A stretch of 64,000 bases of DNA from Streptomyces tagetis. GTDB lineage: Bacteria > Actinomycetota > Actinomycetes > Streptomycetales > Streptomycetaceae. The notes below the pieces were generated by a model. It saw only the letters and a program-made list of their open reading frames with translations. It was not told the origin of the DNA and did no database searches. Every line of letters starts with the position of its first letter. Position 1 is the stretch's first letter. Shown here one piece after another: positions 35,455 to 43,949 of this stretch. The stretch is from NCBI RefSeq assembly GCF_018069565.1, contig NZ_JAGPNL010000002.1, positions 62,001 through 126,000 of the forward strand. The letters run 5' to 3'. The position numbers and the translations under genes are program-made.

Positions 35455-35492
35455 GCCGGCGCCACCGCGAGCGGGACCGCGGTGGCGCCGGC
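35455..35492. terminator. Bidirectional terminator between BVMO and SDR genes
   Basis: A 15-bp perfect inverted repeat (GCCGGCGCCACCGCG at 35455-35469, its complement at 35478-35492) with an 8-base loop lies between two convergent genes, 15 bases after the BVMO stop and 22 bases from the SDR stop. Confidence 0.85.
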
Positions 35493-35513
35493 TTCCCTCT
35501 CCCGGGGGCGGGT

Positions 35514-36275
35514 TCAGACCGCCGACCACCCGTCGTCGACGGGCAGGATCGCCCCGTTGACACCGCTCGCGGCCTCCGAGGCGAGGAAGACGATCGCCGC
35601 GGCCTGCTCCTCCGGCCGCGCCACCCGGCCCAGGTTGACGAAGTGCGGGGCGAGCGCCGACGGCCCGTGGGCCGACCGGTCGGCGTCCACCGTGATCCCG
35701 GTCGCGGTGCCGCCCGGACAGATGGCGTTGGCCCGTATGCCCTGCTTGCGGTACATCACCGCCAGCGACTTGGTCAGCCCCACCACACCGTGCTTCGAGG
35801 CCGTGTACGCGGCACCCGCGGCGCTGCCGCGCAGGGCGGCCTCGGAGGCGGTGTTCACGACGGCGCCCCGGCCCGCCTCCAGCATGTGCGGCAGGACGGC
35901 CCGGGTGAGCAGGAAGGGCGCGGTCAGGTTGACCCGGATCACCCGCTCCCACTCGGCGTCGCCCACATCGGCCGCCGCCGACATGCTGTCCATGATCCCG
36001 GCGTTGTTCACCAGGACGTCCACCCCGCCGAACCGCTCCACCGCCGTCTCCGTCACCCGGTCGACGACGGCCTGTTCGCTCAGGTCGCCCGTGACGGCCA
36101 CGGCGGTGCCGCCCGCCCGGCCGATCTCCTCGACGACGGCCTCGGCCCGCGCCGCGTCGAGGTCGGCCACCACGACCCGGTCGCCCTGCGCGGCGAAGGC
36201 GAGCGCGGCGGCGCGGCCGATGCCCGACCCCGCTCCGGTGACGATCACACTGCGCCCGTCCAGGCCGTCGGTCAT
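35514..36275 (-). CDS. SDR-family oxidoreductase
   Basis: Short-chain dehydrogenase of 253 residues, classical type. It has TGAGSGIGRAAALAF (cofactor), NNAG in VLVNNAGIMDSM, NTASEAALRGS, the catalytic YTASKHG (Tyr and Lys spaced by three), and ICPGGTATGI. Asp in VVVADLDAARAE after strand 2 suggests NAD(H) preference. The ATG at 36275 starts MTDGLDGRSVIVTGAGS. It is convergent with the BVMO gene and divergent from a TetR gene; a dehydrogenase making the ketone substrate of the BVMO is an attractive but unproven link. Confidence 0.93.
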   Translation of the reverse strand: MTDGLDGRSVIVTGAGSGIGRAAALAFAAQGDRVVVADLDAARAEAVVEEIGRAGGTAVAVTGDLSEQAVVDRVTETAVERFGGVDVLVNNAGIMDSMSAAADVGDAEWERVIRVNLTAPFLLTRAVLPHMLEAGRGAVVNTASEAALRGSAAGAAYTASKHGVVGLTKSLAVMYRKQGIRANAICPGGTATGITVDADRSAHGPSALAPHFVNLGRVARPEEQAAAIVFLASEAASGVNGAILPVDDGWSAV

Positions 36276-36347
36276 GAGGGGACTCCGCTCGCTGAGGTGC
36301 CGTCGCGGCGGACTCCTGTCGCACCGCGCCGCCACTCTAACCATTCC

Positions 36348-36362
36348 TGTCTCTCAGTGACA
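36348..36362. promoter_or_regulatory. Candidate TetR operator between SDR and TetR genes
   Basis: TGTCTCT / AGTGACA around a central C is a 15-bp near-palindrome with one mismatch. It lies in the 140-bp divergent region, about 75 bases from the SDR start and 55 from the tetR start. Confidence 0.5.
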
Positions 36363-36415
36363 TAAAGTCGTGGTGGACAATACGCGGGACACGGCCACCG
36401 GCGGAGGAGGGGCAG

Positions 36416-37042
36416 ATGACCGCGACCCGCGGACGGACGGGACGCCCCCCGCTCACCGAGGAACGCAAGGCCGCCATCCGGCTGGAGATCGCCCGCGCCG
36501 CGGTCGGTCTGTTCATCGCCCAGGGCGTCGCCGCGACCACGGGCGAGCAGATCGGACGGGCGGCCGGCGTCTCGGCGCGGACGGTGTGGCGCTACTTCCC
36601 CACCAAGGAGAGCTGCGTACGGCCCCTGCTCTCCACCGGCCTCGACACGGTCGTCGCCGCGCTGCGCCAGTGGCGGCCGGGCCGGCCCCTCCAGGACGCC
36701 TTCGACCACGTCTGGGCCGCGCGTCCGGAGGAGGCGGTGCCGGACGTCGGCGCCCTGCTCCGGCTGACCCGTACCGAACCGGGACTGCGCGCGGTCTGGC
36801 TCCAGACCCACGACGAGGCGGAACCCGCCTTCGCCCGCGCCCTCGCCGAACGGGCCGGGCTGCCCGCCGACGACGTACGCCCGGCCGTCCGGGCCGCCAT
36901 GCTCAACGCCGCGCTCCGTACGGCCGTCGAGCACCACGCCTGGCATCCGCCCGAACCGGGCACCGGCCCCGCGACCGCCCAGGCCGACCTGAGGGCGACC
37001 CTGCGCACCGCCCTCGCCGTCGCCTCCGCCGGACTGGGCTGA
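36416..37042 (+). CDS. TetR-family regulator
   Basis: A 208-residue TetR-like protein. The HTH is AIRLEIARAAVGLFIAQGVA followed by TTGEQIGRAAGVSARTVWRY. The C-terminal half is helical without known ligand motifs. It is divergent from the SDR gene and probably represses it and itself. Confidence 0.9.
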   Translation: MTATRGRTGRPPLTEERKAAIRLEIARAAVGLFIAQGVAATTGEQIGRAAGVSARTVWRYFPTKESCVRPLLSTGLDTVVAALRQWRPGRPLQDAFDHVWAARPEEAVPDVGALLRLTRTEPGLRAVWLQTHDEAEPAFARALAERAGLPADDVRPAVRAAMLNAALRTAVEHHAWHPPEPGTGPATAQADLRATLRTALAVASAGLG

Positions 37043-37201
37043 ACCGCGCGTCCCCGCCGCGGCGGGGCACCACCGTCCCGTGCGCCACACCCTGACCGGA
37101 ATTGACGCTCCTGACGTGCCGGTTCCGCCGCTACTGTCACGGCGACCGTTGTCGGGCGTCCGCCCCCGCGGCGACGCCTCATCCACAGGACTGGGGGGTC
37201 C

Positions 37202-37573
37202 ATGAGCACCACGCGCACGCTCGCCCGTGCCGCCTGCGCCACCCTCGCGCTGGGCGCCGCCGCCTCGCTGGGCACCGCGACCGCTTCCGCCGCACCCGCC
37301 ACCACCACCGCGACCTGCGCCTATCCGTACGTCTGCATCCAGCGGATCTCCGACGGAGCCATCATCGGCCGCTTCCAGGACGTCACCTCGGGCTGGCAGG
37401 CGCTGCCGTCCCAGCCGAGCAACGTCAACATCATCAACACCCGGCACGACGACGTCGCGTACATCCGGTACGCCAACGGATCGCAGGCGTGCGTCACCCC
37501 GAACAGCACCTTCACCATCACCGGCTACGTCCTGACGGGCATCCGCATCTCCTCGTCCGCCACCTGTGGCTGA
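37202..37573 (+). CDS. Small secreted protein, paralogue 1
   Basis: A 123-residue exported protein: a Sec signal peptide ending near ATASAAPA, then an 80-residue mature domain with paired cysteines (CAYPYVC near its start, one in the middle, one at the C-terminus). It contains IGRFQDVTSGWQALPSQPSN and NTRHDDVAYIRYANGS. The next gene encodes a close relative. The pattern recalls small Cys-rich beta proteins such as peptidase-inhibitor I36-like folds, but I cannot assign the family. GGGG and GGTCC precede the ATG. Confidence 0.78.
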   Translation: MSTTRTLARAACATLALGAAASLGTATASAAPATTTATCAYPYVCIQRISDGAIIGRFQDVTSGWQALPSQPSNVNIINTRHDDVAYIRYANGSQACVTPNSTFTITGYVLTGIRISSSATCG

Positions 37574-37590
37574 GCCGCCCGCCCGCCCGT

Positions 37591-37617
37591 CGACCGCACC
37601 GACCGCACCGACCGCAC
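37591..37617. repeat. 9-bp tandem repeat between the two secreted-protein genes
   Basis: CGACCGCAC occurs three times in a row, with a partial fourth copy running on to 37622. It sits in the 60-bp gap between the paralogous genes, just before the GGGGGAG ribosome-binding site of the second. Confidence 0.85.
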
Positions 37618-37633
37618 CGACCCAGGGGGAGAC

Positions 37634-38041
37634 ATGAAGACCACACGCCGTTCCGTCGCCCGAGCCGCCTGGTCCGCCGTGGCGGCGGCCGGACTCCTCG
37701 CCACCTCCATGGGGGCGGCCACAGCCGCCCCGGCGACCGTGCCCGCGCCGGCCACCGCCCCGGCCGAGGCGGCGGCGACCTGTCCGTACCCGTACGTGTG
37801 CCTGTTCAAGGACGGGGTGCGCATCGGTCAGTTCCAGGACGTCACCTCGGGCTTCCAGGCCCTGCCGTCCAAGCCGACCGGCACGAGCGCCTCGCCCATC
37901 GTCGTCACCAACACGCGGCACGACGACGTCGCCTACATCCGGTTCGCCAACGGCACGACCGTGTGCCTGCCGCCGGAGTACACCACGTCCTTCACCGGAA
38001 CGCTCACGGGCATCCGCATCTCCTCCTCCGCGACCTGCTGA
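37634..38041 (+). CDS. Small secreted protein, paralogue 2
   Basis: A 135-residue exported protein, clearly a tandem duplicate of the previous gene. Both share the CPYPYVC-type motif, the block FQDVTSG-QALPS-P, NTRHDDVAYIR-ANG and the C-terminal LTGIRISSSATC. It has a Sec signal peptide and an Ala/Pro-rich spacer before the mature domain. The two differ most in signal peptide and spacer, as expected for selection on the mature domain only. Function unknown; extracellular or cell-wall location expected. Confidence 0.78.
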   Translation: MKTTRRSVARAAWSAVAAAGLLATSMGAATAAPATVPAPATAPAEAAATCPYPYVCLFKDGVRIGQFQDVTSGFQALPSKPTGTSASPIVVTNTRHDDVAYIRFANGTTVCLPPEYTTSFTGTLTGIRISSSATC

Positions 38042-38122
38042 GGCCCGGTGGACCGGGGGCCTCGCCGGCGACGGCGGGCCTCCGGGCGGGGGCGGTGCGG
38101 GGCCGCGTCCCCGGTGTGGGGA

Positions 38123-38166
38123 CACGGAGGCCCGGATGGGAGGTCACGGAGGCCCGGATGGGCGGT
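38123..38166. repeat. Two 22-bp direct repeats downstream of the fusion reductase
   Basis: Two head-to-tail copies of CACGGAGGCCCGGATGGG plus AGGT or CGGT. The second copy touches the stop codon of the minus-strand reductase gene. They lie between convergent genes and have no evident function. Confidence 0.8.
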
Positions 38167-40520
38167 CACGGGTCCGCGATGTCGAGGGTGACCTTCGAGC
38201 GGGGGCGGCCCACGCAGGTCAGCACGTAGCCGTCGGCCTTCTGCCGCGGGGTCAGGCAGTTCGGCTCGTTCTGCGTGACCTCTCCGCCGCGCAGCCGCAC
38301 CACGCACTCGCCGCAGTTCCCGACCGTGCACGAGTACGGCATCGGCAGCCCCGCGGCGAGCCCCGCGTCGAGCAGCGTCTGACCGGGCTCGACCACCACC
38401 GTGCCGACGGGGGCGCCGCCCTCCACGACGGTCATCTCCCGCGGCGGGGCCGTCGCGCCCCGTGGGTCCGCCCCGCTGGTGTAACGCTCCAGGTGCACCG
38501 CCTCGTCCGGGACGCCGAGGCCGGTCAGCACCTCCTGGACGGTGTCCGTCAGCGGGCCGGGACCGCAGACGAAGTAGTGGGCGTCCCGGGCGGGGGAGAG
38601 CCCGGTGACCCAGCGGCGTATCCCGTCCGCGTCGAGCCGTCCGTCCCGCCGGGTCAGCACATGGGTGACCGAGAGCCGGCCCGGGTGCTCCTTCGCCAGC
38701 CGGGTCAGCTCCTCGCCGAAGATGATCTCGTCGGCATCGCGGCTGCTGTAGAGCAGGGAGATCCGGTCGCCGTCCGGCCGGGCGGCGAGCCGCGTGCGGA
38801 TCATGCTCATCATCGGCGTCACGCCACTGCCCGCCGCCACGAGCACGACCTCCTCCGCGGCCCCCGCCCCGGCGTGGAACGACCCCGACGGACCGCGCAC
38901 CGCCAGCCGGTCCCCGGCGCGCAGGCCGCGGTGGACGTGGGTGGAGAATTGGCCGCCCTCGACGTGCTTGACGGTCACCTCCAGCCGGGCCGCCCCGGGC
39001 ACCGACGACGCCGAGTACGCCCGCCGCAGCGTACGGCCCCCGACATCCGCGACGAGCGTGAAGAACTGTCCGGGCCGGAAGTCGAAGGGCCCCGGATTCC
39101 TCCCGGCGTCCTCCAGGACGAGGGTGAGAGCGCTGGGCGTCTCCCTGCGCACCTCGGCCACCCGCACCTCCCGCAGCGGGTCCCGCGCCGCGCCCCCGTC
39201 GGCAGGGCGTCGGCGCCGGCCGCCCGTACGGGGTCCGACGTCCTCGTACCCGGGTCCGACGTCCTCGTACCCGGGTCCGAGGTCGTCGTACCCCTCCTTC
39301 CGCAGCCCGGAACGGTAGGCGCGGTTCATCACCAGCCGCATCAGCCGCGTCACCCCTGGGGCCGCCCCGAGGGCCTTGAGCAGCACGGTGGGCAAACCAC
39401 CCTTGCTCTGCGCCGAGTTGGCGGTGAGGTGACCGCCCGCGATCGCCATCAGGTCCGGTGCCGTGGCGCGGTCGAGGTGGGCGCCGGGGGCCCACATCCG
39501 CGAGCGCGCCACGGCCTGACTGCCCATCACCTCGGCGTCCTCGACGTCGACGAGCAGCGCCAGGTGCGGGGGCATCCCGCGCAGTGCCATCGGCGCCAGC
39601 AGGTCCGGATCGTCGGTGATCGCGCCACGCCCGCGGACGTGCAGCACGCCGCTGCGCCCCGGGACCAGCGCGGCGAACGAGAGCCGGTCGTCCTCCAGCA
39701 GGTTGTGCAGCGTGTCGGCGCGCTTGTTGCCCTTCCGGTCCGGGATGACGAGCGTGCGGCCGTCCAGGATTCGCGCCGCCGCCTGCCGGTCCCCGCGCGG
39801 ACTCGTGTCGCCGCTCCCGGAGGAGTCCCACGTGGACAGCGCGAGGAACGGTGCCGCCGCCAGGAACCCGGCGACACCCGGCCGGTACAGGGGGCCGTCC
39901 CCGGCGGTCCGGTCCGCCGCGCCGCCGCTCCCCTCCGGCGTGATCCCCTCCGGCGTGATCCCCTCCGGCGTGACCCCCGTGGCGAGCCCGGACGGGGCGG
40001 GCGGCTGCCACAGGCGGGACCGGAGGACGGCCTGGGCGCAGTGCACGTACGCCTCGCCGATGTCGATCGCCGTCTCGGCGCCCCGGCGCGCGGCCACCGA
40101 GCCGTTGACGCGCAGGACCTCCCCGACGCCCGGCAGCAGGAAGAAGAGGGAGACCGGACCGTGGGGTTCGCCGGGCTCGGGCAGCGAGAAGGAGATCCGC
40201 GTGGGCGAGTGGACGCGGGCGAACCCCGGTGTGCCGCCGAGGAAGGTGGTCCTGCCGGTGCCCTCGGCGTCCCGGTAGCCGAAGGCCGCGACCGGAGACA
40301 GGGCGAGGACGGTCCGGCAGCCCTCGTCGAGGGCGCTGACCTGCTTCATCATGATGACCGGGGCCGGGCGGCCGATGACCGTCTCGACCTCGCCGGCCGT
40401 CGTCAGCCGGCGCGGGGCGCCGGACGGGGGTGCTTGCCGCACGGGGGAGTCCTCTCGGCAGGGGGCGGACCGGACCGGCCCGCGACCCACCTCGGGCATG
40501 GCCCCGTTTCCGCAGGTCAT
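38166..40520 (-). CDS. PNPOx-like / ferredoxin-reductase / 2Fe-2S ferredoxin fusion
   Basis: A 784-residue redox protein in three parts. Residues about 55-390 hold two flavin-reductase/PNPOx-like split barrels. Residues about 450-690 are a FAD-binding plus NAD-binding reductase (LRRAYSASSVPG; AAGSGVTPMMSMIRTRL; YFVCGPGPLTD). Residues about 695-784 are a plant-type 2Fe-2S ferredoxin with CTVGNCGECVV and a later Cys. The linkers contain two in-frame tandem repeats. The start at 40520 lacks a clear Shine-Dalgarno; the Met at 40499 is an alternative. It likely passes electrons from NAD(P)H to an oxygenase or oxidises small molecules. Divergent from a TetR gene. Confidence 0.87.
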   Translation of the reverse strand: MTCGNGAMPEVGRGPVRSAPCREDSPVRQAPPSGAPRRLTTAGEVETVIGRPAPVIMMKQVSALDEGCRTVLALSPVAAFGYRDAEGTGRTTFLGGTPGFARVHSPTRISFSLPEPGEPHGPVSLFFLLPGVGEVLRVNGSVAARRGAETAIDIGEAYVHCAQAVLRSRLWQPPAPSGLATGVTPEGITPEGITPEGSGGAADRTAGDGPLYRPGVAGFLAAAPFLALSTWDSSGSGDTSPRGDRQAAARILDGRTLVIPDRKGNKRADTLHNLLEDDRLSFAALVPGRSGVLHVRGRGAITDDPDLLAPMALRGMPPHLALLVDVEDAEVMGSQAVARSRMWAPGAHLDRATAPDLMAIAGGHLTANSAQSKGGLPTVLLKALGAAPGVTRLMRLVMNRAYRSGLRKEGYDDLGPGYEDVGPGYEDVGPRTGGRRRRPADGGAARDPLREVRVAEVRRETPSALTLVLEDAGRNPGPFDFRPGQFFTLVADVGGRTLRRAYSASSVPGAARLEVTVKHVEGGQFSTHVHRGLRAGDRLAVRGPSGSFHAGAGAAEEVVLVAAGSGVTPMMSMIRTRLAARPDGDRISLLYSSRDADEIIFGEELTRLAKEHPGRLSVTHVLTRRDGRLDADGIRRWVTGLSPARDAHYFVCGPGPLTDTVQEVLTGLGVPDEAVHLERYTSGADPRGATAPPREMTVVEGGAPVGTVVVEPGQTLLDAGLAAGLPMPYSCTVGNCGECVVRLRGGEVTQNEPNCLTPRQKADGYVLTCVGRPRSKVTLDIADP
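39231..39293. repeat. 21-bp x3 in-frame tandem repeat in the reductase linker
   Basis: Three copies of a 21-bp unit (GGGTCCGACGTCCTCGTACC plus C), the third with two changes. They encode a 7-residue repeat, Y-E/D-D-V/L-G-P-G/R, in the linker between the PNPOx-like and reductase domains. Confidence 0.9.
39931..39975. repeat. 15-bp x3 in-frame tandem repeat in the reductase
   Basis: Three copies of CCCTCCGGCGTGATC, the last with one change. They encode the 5-residue repeat T-P-E-G-I/V or similar, in the linker between the two split-barrel halves. Confidence 0.9.
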
Positions 40521-40529
40521 GCCATTATT

Positions 40530-40545
40530 CTGAGCAATGACTCAG
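40530..40545. promoter_or_regulatory. Candidate TetR operator between fusion reductase and TetR genes
   Basis: CTGAG (40530-40534) and CTCAG (40541-40545) form an inverted repeat with a 6-base centre, in the 66-bp region shared by the two divergent genes, 10 bases from the reductase start. Confidence 0.55.
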
Positions 40546-40586
40546 CTCTTCGCTACTCGCTTTCCGCGCCTGGGAGGGACCTCCGG

Positions 40587-41207
40587 ATGCCGTCGGCCGA
40601 ACGCCGTCTTCAGCCACGTCGCAAGCCTCGGCAGGTGCGCGCCGAGCTGACCCGCGAGCGCATCCTCACCGCCGCGGCTCACGTTTTCGCCGAGTACGGG
40701 TACGCCGCCGGCACCACGAACCGCATCGCCGAGCGGGCCCGTGTCTCGATCGGCTCGCTGTACCAGTACTTCCCGAACAAGGACGCGATCCTCGCCGAGC
40801 TGGCGGTGCGGCACATCGACCGCGGCATGTGGACGCAGGCCGACCGGCTCGACCTGTCCCCGGGGAGCCTGGAGGCGATGGTGCGGGCGCTGGTCCGCGA
40901 CGCCGTCGACAACCACCGCGACGACCCCCAGTTGCTCCGGATCATGATGGAGGCGGCGCCGCTCTCACAGGAGTTGCTCGACACCATCGACCGGCACGGG
41001 CGAAAGCGCGTCGCCCAGGTACGGGACCTCCTGGCCCGGCACCCGGACGTCCGCGTACGGGACCTCGGCACCGCCGCCGAACTGATCGTGTTCACCGTGG
41101 AGACGAACACGCACAAGCTCATGGCCGACCCGCGGGCCGTCCCGGTGGAGATCTTCGAGGGGGAACTGGTGGACATGGTCACGCGCTATCTGCGCGGGGA
41201 CCGGTGA
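40587..41207 (+). CDS. TetR-family regulator
   Basis: A 206-residue TetR-like protein. The HTH is ERILTAAAHVFAEYGYAAG followed by TTNRIAERARVSIGSLYQYF. The ATG at 40587 follows GGGAGGGA. It is divergent from the three-part reductase across an inverted repeat, so it is probably that gene's repressor. Confidence 0.9.
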   Translation: MPSAERRLQPRRKPRQVRAELTRERILTAAAHVFAEYGYAAGTTNRIAERARVSIGSLYQYFPNKDAILAELAVRHIDRGMWTQADRLDLSPGSLEAMVRALVRDAVDNHRDDPQLLRIMMEAAPLSQELLDTIDRHGRKRVAQVRDLLARHPDVRVRDLGTAAELIVFTVETNTHKLMADPRAVPVEIFEGELVDMVTRYLRGDR

Positions 41208-41309
41208 TCCGCGGCGCGACACCCCGCCCACCCGCCGCCTGGCCGCCGGACAACGGCCGGGCGCGGGCGACGCGTTGGGGTGCCTGCCAGGGGAGCGGGC
41301 GTCAGGGCC

Positions 41310-41729
41310 TCAGCACCCGGCGCGGAAGACGATCAGCAGGGAGTCGGTCTGGGTGACCGTGCCGTCGGTGGCCCAGATCTCCGCGGTGTACTCACCGGCA
41401 GGGGCGGGCGCGATCGAGAGCCCGACGAAGCCGTTGACGTGGTGGGGGTCGTTGGTGCCCGGGGGAATGGTGGTGCCGCCCACGCTGGACGAGCCGGGCG
41501 GCAGGTTCCGGACCCCGGTCGTGATCGGGGCCGACCAGGTCCCGGAGACCGGGGCCAGGGCGTAGGTGTTGGGGTGGCCGTACTGCGGGCTGACGCAGAT
41601 CCGCTGGCCCTGTGCCTCCAGCGTCCACGTCGCCGTCGAGGCCGCGGACGGTGCGGCGTTGGCCAGGGTCAAGGTGAGTGCCGAGGTCAGACCCACGAGT
41701 AATCCGGCCGCACGGTTGCTGGTTCGCAT
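41310..41729 (-). CDS. Small secreted protein of unknown function
   Basis: A 139-residue exported protein. A Sec signal peptide ends around LANAAPSAAS; the 105-residue mature part is beta-rich with two cysteines, in QRICVSPQYGH and the final RAGC. It includes TWTLEAQGQRICVSPQ and AGEYTAEIWATDG, which suggest a beta-sandwich. No characterised family is recognised. Short mRNA, probably monocistronic; about 230 bp with no visible gene follow to the IclR stop on the same strand. Confidence 0.75.
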   Translation of the reverse strand: MRTSNRAAGLLVGLTSALTLTLANAAPSAASTATWTLEAQGQRICVSPQYGHPNTYALAPVSGTWSAPITTGVRNLPPGSSSVGGTTIPPGTNDPHHVNGFVGLSIAPAPAGEYTAEIWATDGTVTQTDSLLIVFRAGC

Positions 41730-41959
41730 CGATACCTCCTGATCTGACGCGCCGGGGCAGCGCGAAGGCGTCCGTCGGCCGGCACGGCCGGACGACGGCC
41801 ATCACCGAGTCTCACTCGCCCAACGGCCACGGAACAAGGGGTAGTTGCACTTTCAATGACCGTGTCCTGAATGCGCCCGTCCGCCGCCCCGGGAGCCCCT
41901 CGCCGACGGGGACGCCCCCGCCGCGCGGCACCGCGCGGGCGGGGTGGCGGGCGGCGTGG

Positions 41960-42748
41960 TCAGGGGCCGGAGACCAGCCGGAGGTCGGTCTCGATGCCGC
42001 CGGCGCACTGCCGGAGGCGGGGCACCATGGCGCGCAGTTCGTCGAGGGTGCGGGTGCCCGTGCTGGCGGCGATGTTGGCGGCGGCGATGGGGACGTCGGA
42101 GCGGTCGCGCACGGGGACGGCGACCGCGCGCAGGCTCTGGTTCAGCTCCTGGTCGGCGACGCAGTAGCCCTCCTCCCGGGCCGCGGTGATGATCGCCCGG
42201 AGCTGTTCGGTGTCGCGGACGGTGTGGTCGGTGAGGGGCTGGAGGTCGACGCGCTCCAGGTAGGTCCCGAAGGCGTCCTCGTCCAGGCCCGCGAGCAGGA
42301 CCCGGCCCATGGCCGTGGCGTACGCGGGGAAGCGGGAGCCGACGGGGATGGAGACGGTGATCATCCCCCGCACCGGCACCCGGGCGACGTGCACGACGTC
42401 GTCGCCGTCGAGCACCGAGAGCGCGGTCGTCTCGCGCACGTCGCGCATCAGGTCCGTCAGATGGGGCTCCGCGATCTGCGGGGTGGACAGGGCCCGCAGA
42501 TAGGCGTGGCCCAGTTCGAGGGTCTTGGGTGTGAGGCCGAAGCGGCTGCCCTCGACGCGTACGTAACCGAGCCGGTGCAGGGTCAGCAGGGAGCGCCGGG
42601 CCGCCGCGCGGGACAGGTCGGCGGCCTTGGCCACGTCGCTGAGCGAACGGTAGGGGTGCTCGGCGTCGAAGACCTTGATCACCTCAAGTCCGCGCGCCAG
42701 CGACTGGACGAAGTCCGCGTCACCTGGACCGTCTTGGGGCTGTGTCAT
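41960..42748 (-). CDS. IclR-family regulator
   Basis: A 262-residue IclR-type regulator. The winged HTH is SLARGLEVIKVFDAEH, then LSDVAKAADLSRAAARRSLL, and the effector domain runs to LRLVSGP. It resembles the PcaR/PobR subgroup that senses aromatic or other acids. The ATG at 42748 is used. It is divergent from the ABC/dehydratase operon and, by the normal IclR pattern, should control that operon through the palindrome between them. Confidence 0.92.
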   Translation of the reverse strand: MTQPQDGPGDADFVQSLARGLEVIKVFDAEHPYRSLSDVAKAADLSRAAARRSLLTLHRLGYVRVEGSRFGLTPKTLELGHAYLRALSTPQIAEPHLTDLMRDVRETTALSVLDGDDVVHVARVPVRGMITVSIPVGSRFPAYATAMGRVLLAGLDEDAFGTYLERVDLQPLTDHTVRDTEQLRAIITAAREEGYCVADQELNQSLRAVAVPVRDRSDVPIAAANIAASTGTRTLDELRAMVPRLRQCAGGIETDLRLVSGP

Positions 42749-42842
42749 GCCGCATCTCCTGTTCCGGCGGTGTTGCGCTGCATCACTTTCCCATATCCGC
42801 GGGACCGGTCGGGGCCTGCGGACATGGAGAGTGTACGCATAG

Positions 42843-42856
42843 CGCACAGGTGTGCG
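42843..42856. promoter_or_regulatory. Candidate IclR operator
   Basis: CGCACA GG TGTGCG is a perfect 14-bp palindrome about 95 bases before the IclR start and 90 before the transport operon. Another GCGCAC copy lies about 20 bases downstream, as for paired IclR sites. Confidence 0.6.
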
Positions 42857-42946
42857 TTCGTCTGGCGCACGACTGTTCAGATGTGTATGGTCCTCTCCAA
42901 CGCACGTCGGGCCCGTCGACGCGGGTCCCCCTTCCCTGGAGGAACG

Positions 42947-43948
42947 GTGAAGTCCCCGATCATGCGAAGAAGAACAGCACTCGCCGGAGCAGCAGGACTG
43001 GCGCTCTCCCTCAGCGCGTGCGGCAGCGGCGGTTCCACGGCCGGCGGGGGCTCCCCCTCGTCGAAGAAGCCGGTGACCGTGCAGGCCGGGTTCATCCCGG
43101 TCATCGACGTCGCCGCGCTCTACCTGGGACAGCAGCAGGGCCTCTTCTCCGACCATGGCCTCAAGCTGGACATCAAGACCGGCCAGGGCGGCGCCGCGCT
43201 GGTGCCGCCGGTGGTCAGCGGGCAGTACCAGTTCGCGTTCAGCAACGTCGTCTCGGTCCTGGCCGCCCGCAGCAAGGGCCTGCCCCTGAAGATCATCGCC
43301 GCCGGCTCCAACTCGACCGGCGTGGACGGCAAGGACGTCACGATGATCCGCGTCCGCGAGGACAGCCCCATCAGGACCGCCGCCGACCTCGAAGGCAGGA
43401 AGGTCAGCGTCAACACCCTGAACAACCTGCTCCAGATGCTCGGCGAGGTCGCCGTCACCGCGGCCCGCGGCAACCCCGACAAGGTCAAGTTCGTCGAACT
43501 CCCCTTCCCCGACGCGGTCACCGCGCTGAAGAAGGGCGACATCGACGCCATGGTCACCGCCGAGCCGTTCGACACCATCGCCGCCCAGAACGGCACCCGG
43601 GTCATCGCCTCGCCCTACCTGGAGATGTCCGACGGCAGCCTGACCACCTCGGTCTACTTCACCTCCGAGGACCAGCTCAAGAAGAACCCCGGGCTGTTCA
43701 CCCGGCTCAAGGCCGCCATCGACGCCTCACTGACCTACGCGAACGCCCACCCCGACGAGACCCGGGCGCAGCTCGCCTCCTTCATGACGATCGACCCGGC
43801 CGTCGCCAAGAAGGTCACCCTGCCGACGTTCTCGCCGCAGATCCCGGAGGCGTCCGTCGACGCGTTCGTGAAGGCCGCCGGCAAGTACGGCATCATCGAC
43901 CGCCCCCTCGCCTACCACGACCTCGTCTGGTCGGGGACGGCCGGCTGA
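42947..43948 (+). CDS. ABC transporter substrate-binding lipoprotein (SsuA/NMT1-like)
   Basis: A 333-residue lipoprotein. The signal peptide ends in the lipobox LSLSACG, then a Gly/Ser linker. The mature part has the NMT1/SsuA plan: AGFIPVIDVAALYLGQQQG, LVPPVVSGQYQFAFSNVVS, VTAEPFDTIAAQNG. The family binds sulfonates, nitrate, thiamine precursors or small organic acids and amines. The GTG at 42947 is chosen for its GGAGG. First gene of the operon that continues with a dehydratase and the matching permeases and ATPase. Confidence 0.92.
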   Translation: MKSPIMRRRTALAGAAGLALSLSACGSGGSTAGGGSPSSKKPVTVQAGFIPVIDVAALYLGQQQGLFSDHGLKLDIKTGQGGAALVPPVVSGQYQFAFSNVVSVLAARSKGLPLKIIAAGSNSTGVDGKDVTMIRVREDSPIRTAADLEGRKVSVNTLNNLLQMLGEVAVTAARGNPDKVKFVELPFPDAVTALKKGDIDAMVTAEPFDTIAAQNGTRVIASPYLEMSDGSLTTSVYFTSEDQLKKNPGLFTRLKAAIDASLTYANAHPDETRAQLASFMTIDPAVAKKVTLPTFSPQIPEASVDAFVKAAGKYGIIDRPLAYHDLVWSGTAG

Positions 43949-43949
43949 C

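Noticed and set aside
42154..42503. Plus-strand frames within the IclR gene
   Set aside because: Antisense to an intact IclR protein with clear HTH and effector domain.
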